From Hypomesus transpacificus (taxonomy: Eukaryota; Chordata; Actinopteri; Osmeriformes; Osmeridae), in assembly GCF_021917145.1 (NCBI RefSeq), contig NC_061061.1, forward strand, positions 13,890,908-13,954,907: DNA of 64,000 nt, read 5' to 3'. Shown one piece after another: positions 36,695 to 49,136 of this stretch; position 1 is the stretch's first letter; the number at the start of each line of letters is the position of its first letter. A program made the translations under genes and the position numbers. Under the pieces are notes generated by a model. The model had not been told where the DNA came from. It ran no database searches and saw only the letters and a list, made by a program, of their open reading frames with translations.

Positions 36695-39600
36695 TTACTT
36701 GTAGAATACAAGATATGAGAACATGACAATATAGCCTGGATCATGTGCAGGATTTGGGTCCATTCCACCATACAGACCAAAGTACAAGAGGGTGTTGGCT
36801 TCATATCCACTAATGTCCACCTGAGAAGAAGAATGAAAGAGACTTAAATACAATTAATATATATAATATAGCATTTAGAGCTATATTTACTGTAGCATAT
36901 TCTGTATGAAACTAACATGCTAAAGATCTTATTTACCATGTGTGCAAGTTTGCATACTGGTATGTATCTTCTCATTGGCCCAATACAATAAAACACGAAC
37001 TATTGTGTTTTCACCTTGTTTGACTCAAGTGGAGATGAAAATAACATTTCTGAATACATTACTTTTATTATCACTCAAACATTTAAAAAAAAAAACACAT
37101 TTTATTTCAAGTTTGAAAGAACAATTAAAAAAATTACAATTGTGCTTATTAGGACATAAAGTCTAGTAGGCATATCACTTCACTTAAGTACAGCTGCAAT
37201 TCATCCTACACATGGTTGGACACTGTGACACAAGCACAGATGACTCAACTAATAGAGAGAAGTAATTATTATGAGTACAATCTAAGAGTGACATCATTGA
37301 TAGACAGTTTTTATCACTGTCACATTGGTGTGTACTGTTCAATATACAATATAAACATCATCATGCATATATACCTGTGTATGATTAGCTGACAAATAAT
37401 ACAGCAGTTGATTTATAAAACATTGAAAGATACTGTACCTGTTTTGTGATGTCGATCCTCCAGGGATTGACTTGTAGTCCGTCACACCAGCCCCCACGCC
37501 CATATAGCCATGTGCCATGCTCATTGGGAACAGCTCCCTCCCGCACCCGCATGGCACATCCCAGGGCTGAACCTATACCGCAACCCAGCGCACCCACATA
37601 GGATCGAGAACAGAACATATAGCGATGGCCGGTCAATCAAATATCGTCAAATGTACTTCAGGACTTTGAACTATAATATTGTATTGGTGATTTGCAATAA
37701 AGTGCAAATGTAGTATGAATAACATTTCTTTCACAAACATTCGAACCTGCAGAGTCAAATATACGGGTGTTGTTGAACACGCCATTGACCAGAAAGTGGT
37801 GTGATGTCACACAGAACTCCCCACAGCCATTCTCATCACTCCCGTGGCCTGTAATCACTGTATACAACTCCACCTGCAAAAACCACAAACAGAACAATGT
37901 AGAGTGGATCAATGACATTTCTTCATAGTTTACAATCAAAATGTTGTTGAAGAATCAGACAGCTTACCTTTTTGGTGGAGGCAGGAACAGTGAACTTTAT
38001 TGGCTCATATTTCTTGTTGTAGCTTTTGTCAAAGGTTCCCCCACGGTACAATGACAGCAGATTGAAAGGATAAAGCTTGTCTACAGGATTACCTTTGAAT
38101 GGCAAAAAACATTAATTTACCTGTACATATGCTGAAATGAACTATATATTTAATGAATCTGTGTTCATTTGTATAGAGAACTGCACACAGAAAATATTGA
38201 GTAAAGAGAATATTACTGAGTAGAATATACCAAATCCAGCATTGTCGTATCAAAGAAGAAAACCTACGACTTGAGAGAGCCATCTCTTTTGTCTGGGTGA
38301 CTTATGAACAGCAAATTGACAGGACGTCCTCTACCTTCCAGTTGACAAATACATCTACTCAGGACACACCAGGAAGCTGCTCCATACACCTCTCTCTCAA
38401 AGAGAGTGGCACAGAAAATGGTTCAAAATGCTTTGGAGGTGTCCCAGTTCTCCACTCTCACAGTAGGACATGGGTCTCTATTGTATCTATGGTCTCTCTC
38501 TCTCTGAGTTCAGTCCCTGTCAAAGAACTACTGTAGCAGATACACACCAGAGTATGTTGTAGTTCACTCTTTATCTAAGATTAACATGTTCTGCTCTTCC
38601 TTTTACTGTATTTTATGACAAAATTAACGATATGACTAAACAACGTGGTTACAGAAGCTATATTAAAATCATACAAATCCTATGGATAGAATTAAGACAC
38701 ACCTGATTGATTGATGTGACTAAATCGAAGGTTCAGTGAAACCACCCAGGGCATTGCCCAGGCCACTGTCTTCATTGTAAATGTACACCTCCCACTGTTC
38801 AACAGAGGCATCAGTGGGGACACGTCAGTGAGCCATTGTCCTGTTCCCCTGGAGAAACAACAAGATCACACTGTTTAGACAGTGCAAACAGAATGCTGCT
38901 GACTGTAACATGATCAACGGTAACATTTGCTTCAGACACAATAGCTTCAATCTGCACAATGTTTTATAATTAAGCATTATGGGGGGGGGAAAGATGCCTT
39001 TGAATGAAATTCCAATTATTTAATATAAAATATTATTTTAGCTACTCATTACGTTTTCTGATACTTTCAAATGAGACTTAAGTGGGTTCTAAGGATACAT
39101 TTTTTGGACAAAGGAATGACTGGTCGCACCTGCGAAACGCTGTTATCCAGCGGCCCAACTCCATGTTGCAGAAGAGACTAAATTGATCGCAGCACACATA
39201 GAGCTGCACAGTGTGATCCCAGTGAGCACAGGTGCTGTCTCTCCGCCCAGGACAGGACAGAGACGTGTCCAGCTCCAGCATGTCAAAATCTAACATGTCT
39301 GCCAAAATAGTGTAATAAAAAGACAAATATTGCTTTAGCCCGATGTAAATAGCCATACAAACAACTTTGTTAAGAGTTAACTGATTGGATTATAACAGCA
39401 GACTGTGTCACATGGAAATAGTAATTTGTTTAATAAACACGCAAGACTGCTAAGAATGAACTTAACCAGATGGCATGTCCACGGTAATGACCGCCCCTTT
39501 CTCCCCCTGCATTTGGACCTTATCAAACACAGAGACCACCTTAGCTGGGCTTTGCAGTCGATTCTGAAGACTATTGTAGTAGTCAAACCTAAAGATAGAA

Positions 39601-41742
39601 TGGAGAAGCAGTTAGGTTTCTATAGGGCCAGGCAGGATGGCAACTGTTGGAAAAATTGACACTTTCAGGCAAACTTGAAATACTGTCTTGTGTTTTCTGT
39701 TTTGAGTATTTCAGAACAGCATCATTTTCTTAAATTACTATTCCCATTCGTAATAAAGACAAAGTGTCATGCCTTGAAGTAATATGACTTATGTACACAT
39801 ACAAATAATAATTATGCTTACCACTGTGGTAGTGTACTTACCATTGTGCCTGCCAGTTGATGAATTTGAAGGTGGGGTAGAGGAACCAGCCCATCTCAGA
39901 GAGAGACCCCTGTTGGTCAATGCCAAAGAAGAAGTTTGGGGATGGGGTTGTCTGGAAAGACACATTCACCAGCTGTCCATGTCTACAAAACAAGATGAGT
40001 CGCTAAAAGGACATTCAAAAGCATGTGTGTTCATTTAGTAGACAATTTTATCCAAAGTGACTTACAAAGGGGGATTTGAACTTGCAATCTCTTGATCTGC
40101 AGTGAAATGCTCTACCACTGAGTTAGAATTTTAAATACTTTTGATTTATATTCCAAAAATATTAGTGCTAGATTTTATGTAACTAATAAAAATGGTTCAT
40201 TAGCTTAAAGGTCAAATGTTAAGAGGGCTCAAATGGCTCACAGAAAAGTAATATGACTCCAGATTAAAGCCTTGCATAAGCCTGAACTTACAACAGGGCC
40301 TGGGCTACTGATGGCTCCAGATGCACCATGGCAGCGGGTATGCCTATTGGCTCAAAACACTCGTCTGCCACACAATTCATATCCTGGATCGGACTACCAC
40401 GAAGGGCATACACAAGGACACCTGACGCATTGGATTTGGCCATGTTCTGCACCTGTAAGAACAGAACAACATTGTCAAATATTAGAAAATTACTCTTTGT
40501 GGATATGTTTTCATGATTTAAGTCTATCAGAAAGAAAACTGGAAGTATAAAATTGAATGCACTTTCTTTCTAATCTTTCTTTTTTTTATTTCAGCAACAC
40601 AACTGACCTTGGTGAAAAAAGAGCAGTTGCCCTCAGATACCCAGGCAACAGCCCCTGTGACAGAAGGGGAAGGCTCACATCCGTTGCCCACGTAAATAAG
40701 TTGGTTTGTCCTCTGCCCCCAGTGACCCGTCAACCAATCATATCTAGCATCGAGTCTCTTGACAATCACAGGCATCTTCCACACTGTCGGGTAAGACCAC
40801 ATTGTAGAGTTGCACTACATATTTACAAATACAAATGCTTTAGATTGTAGAGGTTGTGCCCTTGTAACAATTGTAGGGCAATCATTGTTTTCATAATAGG
40901 CCTATATCAACATCTATATCTGAGAGCCATCAGGGCCTGCAGGTTGAGCACTTCTTTCAAAGCTTCATAAAAACATACTTTGTTCCTTACATGTGGAGGA
41001 GAAAACAGCTTGAGAAAGACCACAGTTGTGTCCTGTACAACCCCAGGAGTACAGAACACTGGGAATCCAGTTACCCAAAGCAAATACAGGCACCGGAGAG
41101 AAATGTAACCTGGACAAAACCTCTTTTTTTCTGTGAATATAAAACATTTGTTAAGTACATCACATTACATAGGAAGGACAAATCACTACAAAATACTTAA
41201 TTGCTATACATTATCCACCAGAGTAGGTATGTTAAGGCCAACCAATGAGATGTCAGACGCAGATGCAAATCAAACCTTTTCATAGCCACGCGGTGAACTT
41301 GTTCCCTCATCCATAGCGCGTCACTGACGCTTGAATCGTCAAGTGACAAGAAGAGAACTTGGGTGGTTTCGGATAGTTCCTGAACTAAGCTAACTAGTGA
41401 CGATTCTGAGTTCCACATGCATTCCAAAAAACCTGATTTGTTGGTAAAGGCATGAATTATTAGTGACCCTTGCGTTTCTGTTGGAGGCGGGTAAACAAAT
41501 TCTCCATCCAGGGTTGTCACTTTGAAATCTGTCGCCTTATCTCTCGGCTCGAATCCCGTAACTTTTGGTGTTCTTTTTGATCTTAAATCAACAGAATTAC
41601 CAAAAATATTGGATGAAAGGAATGCACCCCCGTTGTCATCCAATTGTGTTGACTTAATACGCTTCAATCTCGACTCAACGGGTATCACATGAGCTGTCAT
41701 GAAGAAACATATCACCAGACTTTCTGAAGATAACCAAACCAT
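36695..41742 (-). CDS. Secreted PNGase F-like (peptide-N-glycosidase F N/C domain) protein
   Basis: Twelve coding exons close in frame to about 668 aa: 41742-41276, 41109-40991, 40783-40608, 40452-40292, 39982-39842, 39588-39467, 39298-39130, 38848-38703, 38092-37968, 37873-37747, 37566-37439, 36820-36695. The N-terminus (MVWLSSESLVICFFMTAHVI) reads as a signal peptide. The middle has NASGVLVYALRGSPI, which resembles a PA-type insert. The C-terminal third (LYTVITGHGSDENGCGEFC, GTWLYGRGGWCDGLQVNPW, FGLYGGMDPNP) resembles the jelly-roll C-domain of bacterial PNGase F; the CPGRRDSTCAHWDHTVQLYV segment fits its N-domain. PNGase F enzymes remove N-glycans from glycoproteins, but catalytic residues were not verified, so activity is not claimed. 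Many cysteines fit an oxidised, extracellular protein. I know of no named human orthologue. It is divergent from the tachykinin gene. Confidence 0.85.
40024..40128 (-). mobile_element. tRNA-Cys-derived SINE fragment with L2-like tail
   Basis: On the minus strand the sequence starts like tRNA-Cys(GCA): CTCAGTGGTAGAGCATTTCA, then CTGCAGATCAAGAG and a T-arm remnant GTTCAAATCCC. It runs straight into TTTGTAAGTCACTTTGGATA and TGTCTACTAAATG, an L2-like tail. The acceptor-stem 5' strand and D-arm start have decayed, so this is not a functional tRNA gene. It lies in an intron of the PNGase F-like gene, in sense orientation. Confidence 0.7.
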
Positions 41743-42983
41743 GTTTCTGCAATATATGCACTAATGTCTAGCAGATAACCGTACCCACATCCGTATATAT
41801 CCTAAAGAGAGCCGGCTGTTTCAATATTGCCATCACAGTAAAAAGCGCATACATATATGGCTTTAGTGGACAATGTTCTGTCCCCTTTCGAGTCCTTTAG
41901 CTTCCTCGTTTACGTCAAGGAAGTTTTAATTTGATGGGCATGCCGTGCACTTCTACGGTGTCCCATAAGTGACCAAAAGCATTTGCTTATCCAAAAGTGC
42001 GCACCGCAAACAAAACAGGTGTTGTACCCTCAGATGCACCCCCACTTGGAAAAGCACCCCCTCGCGGGAGCGCACGCACAAACCAGTCAAATCAAAAAGT
42101 TAAATATTTCGTCTTGACATCGCAACCAAACGGAGGGCAGACAACTGTCTCACCTTTTAATTTTTTGTTAACAGAATAGAAGAGAAGAACGTCGGTTATT
42201 TGTGTAAATAATTGATGTTTTTCTCAACACAAAATCCTTAAAATCCGTAATTCAAAACGTTTAGGAACGGATGCAAACCAATACCTTTCTTGTTCCACGG
42301 CATCGCATTCTGAGGAAATATACCCCAGCTATGATTACCAAAGGAAAAGTATTTTGTTAATCAGGTTCAAAGTATTTCACATGGCTTTTCTCACTAATAG
42401 GGGCCTATATAGGTTCAAAGGCATACGCTTTTTGTTTTTTTGCAGCCTAACTATACTGTTCAGCAGGTAAAACAGTAGGAAAATGTGAATTTCCTAATGA
42501 GTAGAGTGTACACGCCAAGATTTATGTTTAAAACTACGCATTTTTGCATTTTGTGTGAGTACCAAAAATTAACAACTGCTTCTTACTTTCTATAGTCGGT
42601 GCCCACTGTTCAAAACGAACCTCTGGCTGAACAGCGTTTAGCACAGATTAATAATGGACGCTAATAGGGCCAAGTGACTGACTCACATAACCTTTATTAA
42701 AAACCTATGCTCATAACACCTCAGAGATCAATCCCACACCCACTTCAGCTGTGCGTAAAAACGCCGCGCGCACTGTTGCCCTCTTGAGAGACTGCAATGA
42801 AGCACCAATGGAGAGGATGCATTTGTATTCTCTTTTTTCTGACAAAAGAGTATTGCTGCAGAGTGTAGCTTTCTAACGCCAGCACCCGCAAATATTTGTT
42901 TAATTCCATCGGTGAAGTCATAAAAAACTTTTCCAGACATAGCTGAACTCAAATACAGCAGAAAACCGTTACGCGCGCACACA
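41743..42983. promoter_or_regulatory. Divergent 5' region, PNGase F-like gene and tachykinin gene
   Basis: About 1.2 kb separates the two start codons. No ORF of interest and no clear TATA box or palindromic CRE was seen. The 5'UTRs and promoters of both genes should lie here. Confidence 0.4.
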
Positions 42984-43977
42984 ATGAAGATACTTATGTT
43001 AATTATTGTAGTTTTCTTTGTTTTAACGAATATATTTTCCCAAGAAGTTTATTTTGACGACAACTGGAAAGACTTCGACGAGGTATGTTGGATTATATTG
43101 TTACAACGGCTAGAATATTAAAACGTTTATATGTATCTTATTTTCTTTATCAAGTAAGCTTGGCTATAATGTGCCAATGATATATTTAGCATGCCTATTT
43201 CTCTTTAATTCCAGAAGTTGTGGAAATTGGAGCAATTTAAGGAAATCCTAAATAGAATGACCCGGAAATCTGGACCACGTCAATTCTTTGGTCTTATGGG
43301 GAAAAGAGGAACTGGTAAAAACAAATAATGCAAGTTTAGTACATGCATATAACTCGTACTGCGATTGGTTCTGTAGTATCCTATAGGCCCTATTTCCCAA
43401 TTATTTACTTCTTTTTTTTTTTATGCAGCAAAAACACAAATAACACGGAAAAGTAGGTGGATGTGTTATATCTTTTATCCATGTGCATTATTACATTTTA
43501 AATACATAATTGAAAAGGTCTGAAAATCCACTGGACTATGAATACTATTTACTGAGATGTCTGCAGATCATACACTTTCCTCTTTTCCTTTCAGGGCAAA
43601 AATTTCAGTCTTTTGTTGGACTGATGGGAAAAAGGAGCTCGGACGAACAAGGTACACAGTGCCATACTCCCAAGTCTTTAAAGCAGGGATGTTCAATCCT
43701 GGTCCTTGAGAGCCCCTGTCCTGCATGTTTTAGATGTTTCCCTGCTCCAGCACACCTGATTCAAATGAATGGGTTGTTATCAAGCTCTGTGGAAGCCGGG
43801 AATGACCATTCATTTGAATCAGATGTGCTGGAGCAGGGAAACATCAACAACCTGCAGGACAGGGGCTCTCGATGACCAGGATTGAACACCCCTGCTTTAG
43901 AGTGACAGCCAACAAGTCACACTTGGACATGGTGTACATTAAACTGAGTTATTTTTCCTCTTTCAGATTCCATTTAA
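42984..43977 (+). CDS. tac1: Protachykinin precursor (substance P/neurokinin A type)
   Basis: A neuropeptide precursor of about 96 aa from five coding exons: 42984-43082, 43215-43314, 43429-43452, 43595-43651, 43967-43977. The signal peptide is MKILMLIIVVFFVLTNIFS. Two tachykinins, each ending GLM followed by an amidation/cleavage GKR, are visible: a substance P-like SGPRQFFGLM after RK, and a neurokinin A-like QKFQSFVGLM after RKR. Both would be C-terminally amidated ligands of NK receptors. The ITRKR spacer and FVGLM core fit tac1; the acidic spacer after the signal peptide also fits. No neuropeptide K/gamma extension is present. The stop follows a tiny last exon (DSI). The substance P-like peptide lacks the usual Lys-Pro-Arg-Pro start, so a 3R duplicate or tac4-like identity is not excluded. 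A hAT-type MITE fills part of the last intron. Confidence 0.88.
43684..43894. mobile_element. Palindromic hAT-type MITE
   Basis: A 211-bp element whose two halves are inverted copies of each other across most of its length: the left arm begins CAGGGATGTTCAATCCTGGT and the right arm, reverse-complemented, begins CAGGGGTGTTCAATCCTGGT. Flanking 8-bp sequences CTTTAAAG (43676-43683) and CTTTAGAG (43895-43902) match at 7 of 8 positions, as expected for a hAT target duplication. It carries no ORF of its own and sits in the last intron of the tachykinin gene. Confidence 0.88.
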
Positions 43978-44099
43978 AGAACAACCCCCTCAACTAAAAC
44001 TGATGGCATCAACATTATCTAGTAATTTACTTTTTAAGCATCAAACTTTTTTTAGGTGTGATGTGCCTAAAGTAGTATCTAAAGCGCAAATAATGTCTG

Positions 44100-44105
44100 A
44101 ATAAA
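44100..44105 (+). promoter_or_regulatory. tac1: Tachykinin gene polyadenylation signal
   Basis: Canonical AATAAA in the context TCTGAATAAAACTTG, about 125 nt past the stop codon. Confidence 0.7.
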
Positions 44106-44369
44106 ACTTGTATCACTACAACATAAATGGTTAATGTTTAATTAATTTCAAATAAATATCCTTCGAACATGTAATCATATTGAAATGTAGGTCAATCATT
44201 TGCCACTGATCAGGAAAAATGACACCTTTAGAATTTGACAAATAATGCTGCCCTCTAGTGCACATTGAAATTCATTTTAGTATACAGTATGTGTGTATGT
44301 AATGGTGCGTAGGTATGCACTTGTTTGTATCACTATCAGTCACATGATTTCATTGCTTATAATCACAGG

Positions 44370-44375
44370 TTTATT
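44370..44375 (-). promoter_or_regulatory. septin7: Possible septin7 polyadenylation signal
   Basis: AATAAA on the minus strand, about 980 nt past the septin7 stop. Chosen by position only. Confidence 0.4.
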
Positions 44376-44968
44376 AAGTGACTTTGTACAAATACAAATG
44401 AAAAATAAAATTAAAATGCAGAGAATACAGATAATACATGGCCAAAGCAATGTGGTGTTGACTTTCATTTCTTGCCAATTCTGATCTTGGGTTATGTCAA
44501 CTTACAGAAATACATTTTCCAGCTCCTTGCACACACTGACTACTGAATGTATTTGAAACAGTAAATCCTCCACAGGAACAGAAGTCTCAGAATCATTTTC
44601 TAACATACAAAAAAGTATTATGTAAATTGGCTCGGTATATAAAAATAAACTAACTGAAATGTAACACAAGTTATAAATGGTGGTGCAAGGCTAGTGGAAA
44701 TTGCTAAGCACAAAAAAGCATTACAATTTCAGGGAAAAAGCTTCAACCATTTTTTGGGGGATAAAAAGCCCAAGGTGCATTAGACTTTTTCCAATTTCCA
44801 ATTTCTCCTGTTAACAAGGTGAGTGTTTTGACTGGAGACACTTGTTGAAGGTTAGGTTACACTGCATGGGGAGGTTGTTCATTACAAGGTTTACCTGTTA
44901 ACCAAGTACATTTTGTTTTTTTGTTGTTGCTATTTTTACTTTATCTTATCATGGAAGATACAGATAAT

Positions 44969-44986
44969 ATATATATATATATATAT
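44969..44986. repeat. (AT)n microsatellite
   Basis: A short pure AT dinucleotide run within the inferred septin7 3'UTR. Confidence 0.8.
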
Positions 44987-45352
44987 GCACCTCTGCTTTT
45001 CCCTGTAAACAAATAAAACCTTCACCGAAAAAAGGATTGTACAACAATGCATTTTTTCATCAGTTGTTCATTCGAAAAAATGCAACCTCAGGGGAAGAGG
45101 AGAAGACCCAAGGCGAGGACAGTATTCAGTTATAATTTGGGTTTGGCCTAAAACAGTTAGATTTAGTTAACGTAAACACATTTCTTGGTTGAATCCACAG
45201 GCAGCGCTCTCTGGTGGTCATTTGTGACAGTACATGCAGAACCATGGCTGAACTGGACCAAAGCTGTTCTGTTTGGTTCAGTGCCACACATAATAGGTTT
45301 CCTGGGCTGGCAATATTTGCAAGGTACAACATGGTGGTTCTGAAGACTCTTC

Positions 45353-48300
45353 TTAAAATATCTTGCCCTTCTTTTTGTTCTTTTCCAGGGTTCTGCAGAT
45401 TAAAAAAAAACGAATGTTTGAATGGCGGACTTCCTTTTTGCTTACATATGAGAGGGTATGACATTCGAGTGGCTACAAGGGCAAGGCAGGTGTGTGTGTG
45501 TGTGGGGGACAGATTACAGCATACCTGGAGGCATCCATTTTCTGCTGCTCCAGGCGCTGCTGGGCCTCCCAGTTGGCCCTGTCCTCCTCCAACTGACGGC
45601 GCTTCTCCTCCAGCTCCTTGTGCTGAGCCTCCAGGTTCTTCTTCATCTGCTCGTGACGCCGCTGCAGCTGCATGGCCAGGTCAGGGAGAGCTTGTTAGTA
45701 TGTGATGATCCACACCCTTCAACTTTGATTCATACCAAATCATATACATATGCGTTCTTTAATTACACCTCATATCAAATAGCCCCAAATCAGCTTTTTT
45801 ACGCCTATGGCAACAGATGAGTAATTATATAAAGTCCCTTCAACAAATCTAAAATCATCAAGAGTTTGATGGAATGTCGGTCACCTAGAGAGGATTGAGC
45901 TCTTATGTCTACCTAAAAACAAGTTTGGCATTCTTATAGGTCTGGCTCTTGATCTCGCTTGAGATTAGCCATGTTTCTTGCGTTTCCTCAGGGCACTTTG
46001 CTTTTGCAAGTTTTTTTTCCACACAACTAACAATCCGAACTAGGCATCAGATAAGGACCAGGTCTACTGCACATCCGTTCACACACATGCAAACTCTCCC
46101 TCGCAGGAAAGCATCCATTCTGCACATCACCACAAACTCATTGAAAAGTGAAGGCGTTAGACAAGTTTCAGGAAGTTAGAAGTGAAACCACAGAGCGTTG
46201 CTGGTGGGACAACATGACAGCCTGCAGAGGATCATTCACCTCAGCCTCGGAGTCTCTGAGCTTCTGGATCTTCTCCTTGACTTTCATCTCAAACACCTGC
46301 TCCATCTCCCCCTCCATCTTCTTCATCTTGGCCACGTGCTCCCTCCGCTCCTCTTCCATCTGGGCCAAGGGGCTTCTGCAGGGTCACAACATGTGCAAGA
46401 ACACACAGCGAGCAAGAGGAAAAAAATACACCAACAGTAGATCAATCATCTTAAAGTGAACCACAACACCCCCTCCTCCTAGAGTGCTACAGTCTGTCCA
46501 GTAATGACCCCCCCCCCCCCCCCCACACCAGGAACTGGAACAGAGACATTTAAAAACAGAGAAAGGTAGGACATAGGAATGACAGGGACCCACAAGGCTT
46601 CGGCAGAAATGAAACCAGAGCGAAACAAAATCATTTGTGGGTGTAAGCAGTGCAGAAGAGTTAGCAATACATTCATCTTATTATTATAATAATAAGACAT
46701 AATGGCTTTGTGTTGTCAGCAAAGGTTATTAAAAACTCAAAATCATTCTATAACCACCATAGAAGGTAAAGTTGAATGAGAGGGAGCTGCTATTCTATGG
46801 TGGAAGGAAAACATGTAGGCAATTCAGCACAATGCAGCAACACACTAACATGTTTTTTTTTTTCTTTTCCAATTGTGTCTTTTAAGCTTGTGTAAGCTAC
46901 AATCGGCAACTAGGGATGTAAAAAGCAGAAAAACACACACACACACACACGCAAACACACCCCCTTAACACTGGGAGAGAGCGGAAATGACAGGAAAGGG
47001 GGAAAAGGAGGAGATCTTTCAGGAGATTCTGAAAAAAAAACAACCACTTACATGCCTTCAACTGTGTCATTTCTACAAAAACAGAAACACACACACTTAG
47101 CATGCAGTGATGAGACATGCACTTAAATGAAAAGCTAACTACAGAAAAAAGATATTGAATACACAGATATGCTTTCACAAAATTGACTAAATAATAAGCA
47201 AAGCTTTCAACAAAAAAGGAAACTCCCATGAAGACAGTGTTTGTGTAAGCCATATAAATTAGCAGCCTTTGTGGGTAACTTAGCTGTGTTAGCATTGTGA
47301 GGCAGCTTGTCAGCATGGAAGCTGAGAGCTACGTATTGTAAATGACAAGCGCTTGCTTATGGTCTGCCAAGTGATAGTCAAAAAGTGTACAGTTTAATAG
47401 GCTCCCAATTAGGGTTGCAAAATTCCAGGAACTTTCTAACTGCGCGTGTTAACTTAACATGATTGGCAGCTATGACAACACAAAGTACAATTACAGTTAT
47501 TTTGCTGTACTAGCATGTACTAAATCAAATACAAGAACGTAGGTTGTAGTTTTATTGCTTTTTGAGGACTGTTCATCTAGCCTATTTCCAACATTTCTGA
47601 AATTCTCCAGCTTAAGTTCCCATGTAGCGTTTTTGGAAATCTACCGTAAACTTTCCTCCCCATTGTAACCCAAGTGCCTTTAACTAACCTGCTAGTCGGA
47701 TATACCTAAGATGGGTATAAGAGGGAAACAAGACAAACAACACACTGTTTGATCAATGTGTCTTGATAAAGTCAGGGGACTTACTTTGTAGACATTTGAC
47801 CCTTGGCCCGATTGTTGTCCACTCCATTGTAGGTGACTGCAGCCAACTTCCTGCTGCGGTAGTTTTCATAGTGGACATTGTTGGTCACATCCTTTAGGTC
47901 CTGCATGTGGGTTCTGGGCCAAGGAAGATGGACAGATCATAATGCTCACAACTCAGAATTGTCAACTGATCCATCCCTACTAGTAAAATATGATTATGTT
48001 CATGAATATTGGTATTTATATTGTTTACTACTTTTTTACCTGATAAGCATGTCTCGTAGTATGGTGAAATCACAATGGTCACTGTTTTCAACTGCAAAAT
48101 AGGTGGAAATAGAACAGTATTAGACTAGCTATTCATTTTAGCCACATTTGTATTGACCTATGGTATAGGATAGGCATTAACACCATAGAAAACCCTTTGG
48201 AGCCAGTACAGCCATCTATAATGTGTGTAAATTGTGAGTGAAACCCTCTCTGTCACACACCTTCAGCCACTCCCCATGGATACTGTCTCCCTCTGCACTT

Positions 48301-49104
48301 CTTTCCGTCCACCTCGATAATGGTGTTGCTCCCCACCACAGCAAGGGGCAAGCGATCCTGATGAGGGGGAACAACAGATTCAAGGTAAATGGCGTGTGTG
48401 TGATGGCAAATGGCACACAGTGTCGCATCGACATTTATCCGGATTTATTTGAAATTGATTTGCATTTTTGTTTTAAACGCTCTCTGTCCACACTAGCGTT
48501 TTCAAGCGCTTTCCAAAAGAAATGGGCTTCATACCTTAATCTTCTTCACCAGCCGGTTCTCCTCCTCGTCATCTGTTTCAGGGAACTCGTAGATCTTGAT
48601 TTTGTGCTCCTGGATCTCCCTCATGATCTGAAAGTACATATTAGGTGGAGAGTTATATGGTGGAGAGTAAGAATATCCCAATGGTAGAAACATTATAATT
48701 TAATACAAAGGATACTTGCAACACCAAAATGTTTTACTTTGATACCATACCAATTATAATGCAATATTCTAAATACCACATCAAAGAAAAATAAAGAAAT
48801 GAAGTGTCTTTAAGATAATACCAATTAGGGAAAATAATTAGGTTCTTTGGCCTCACCCGTAGTAGCCCATTCATCACCCCCCGGAACTTGTTGGAACTAT
48901 CATTATGAATATTGCTCAGGGATATCATCCCAGTGCTACCGAGAATATATAAGGGACCATTACTGACCTGCTTCTTGAACTGTTGGCATTCTTCTGGAGT
49001 AAGAGTGTCTGCTTTGGCGATGAGGGGGATGACGTTCACCTTCTCATGCAACCGTTTCATAAACTCAATGTCTAAGGGCTTCAGCCTGCAACAAGGGAAA
49101 AACA

Positions 49105-49136
<32 letters not shown>

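Larger units (their letters stand above)
43978..45352. other. Convergent 3'UTRs of tachykinin gene (+) and septin7 (-)
   Basis: No coding exon is seen. AATAAA at 44100-44105 (+) would end the tachykinin transcript about 125 nt past its stop. AATAAA on the minus strand at 44375-44370 would give septin7 a 3'UTR near 1 kb. An (AT)n tract is at 44969-44986. Confidence 0.6.

Noticed and set aside
40075..40128. Possible tRNA-Cys gene on the minus strand
   Set aside because: Only part of the cloverleaf is present and it runs directly into an L2-like tail, so it is a SINE fragment.
43510..43875. 121-residue frame covering a tachykinin exon and beyond
   Set aside because: It runs past a clear GTACAC donor into the hAT-type MITE; only 43595-43651 is coding, in the phase that gives SFVGLMGKR.
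45214..45820. Proline/alanine- and leucine-rich plus-strand frames
   Set aside because: They are antisense to the septin7 coiled-coil exon at 45667-45525 and have no independent support.
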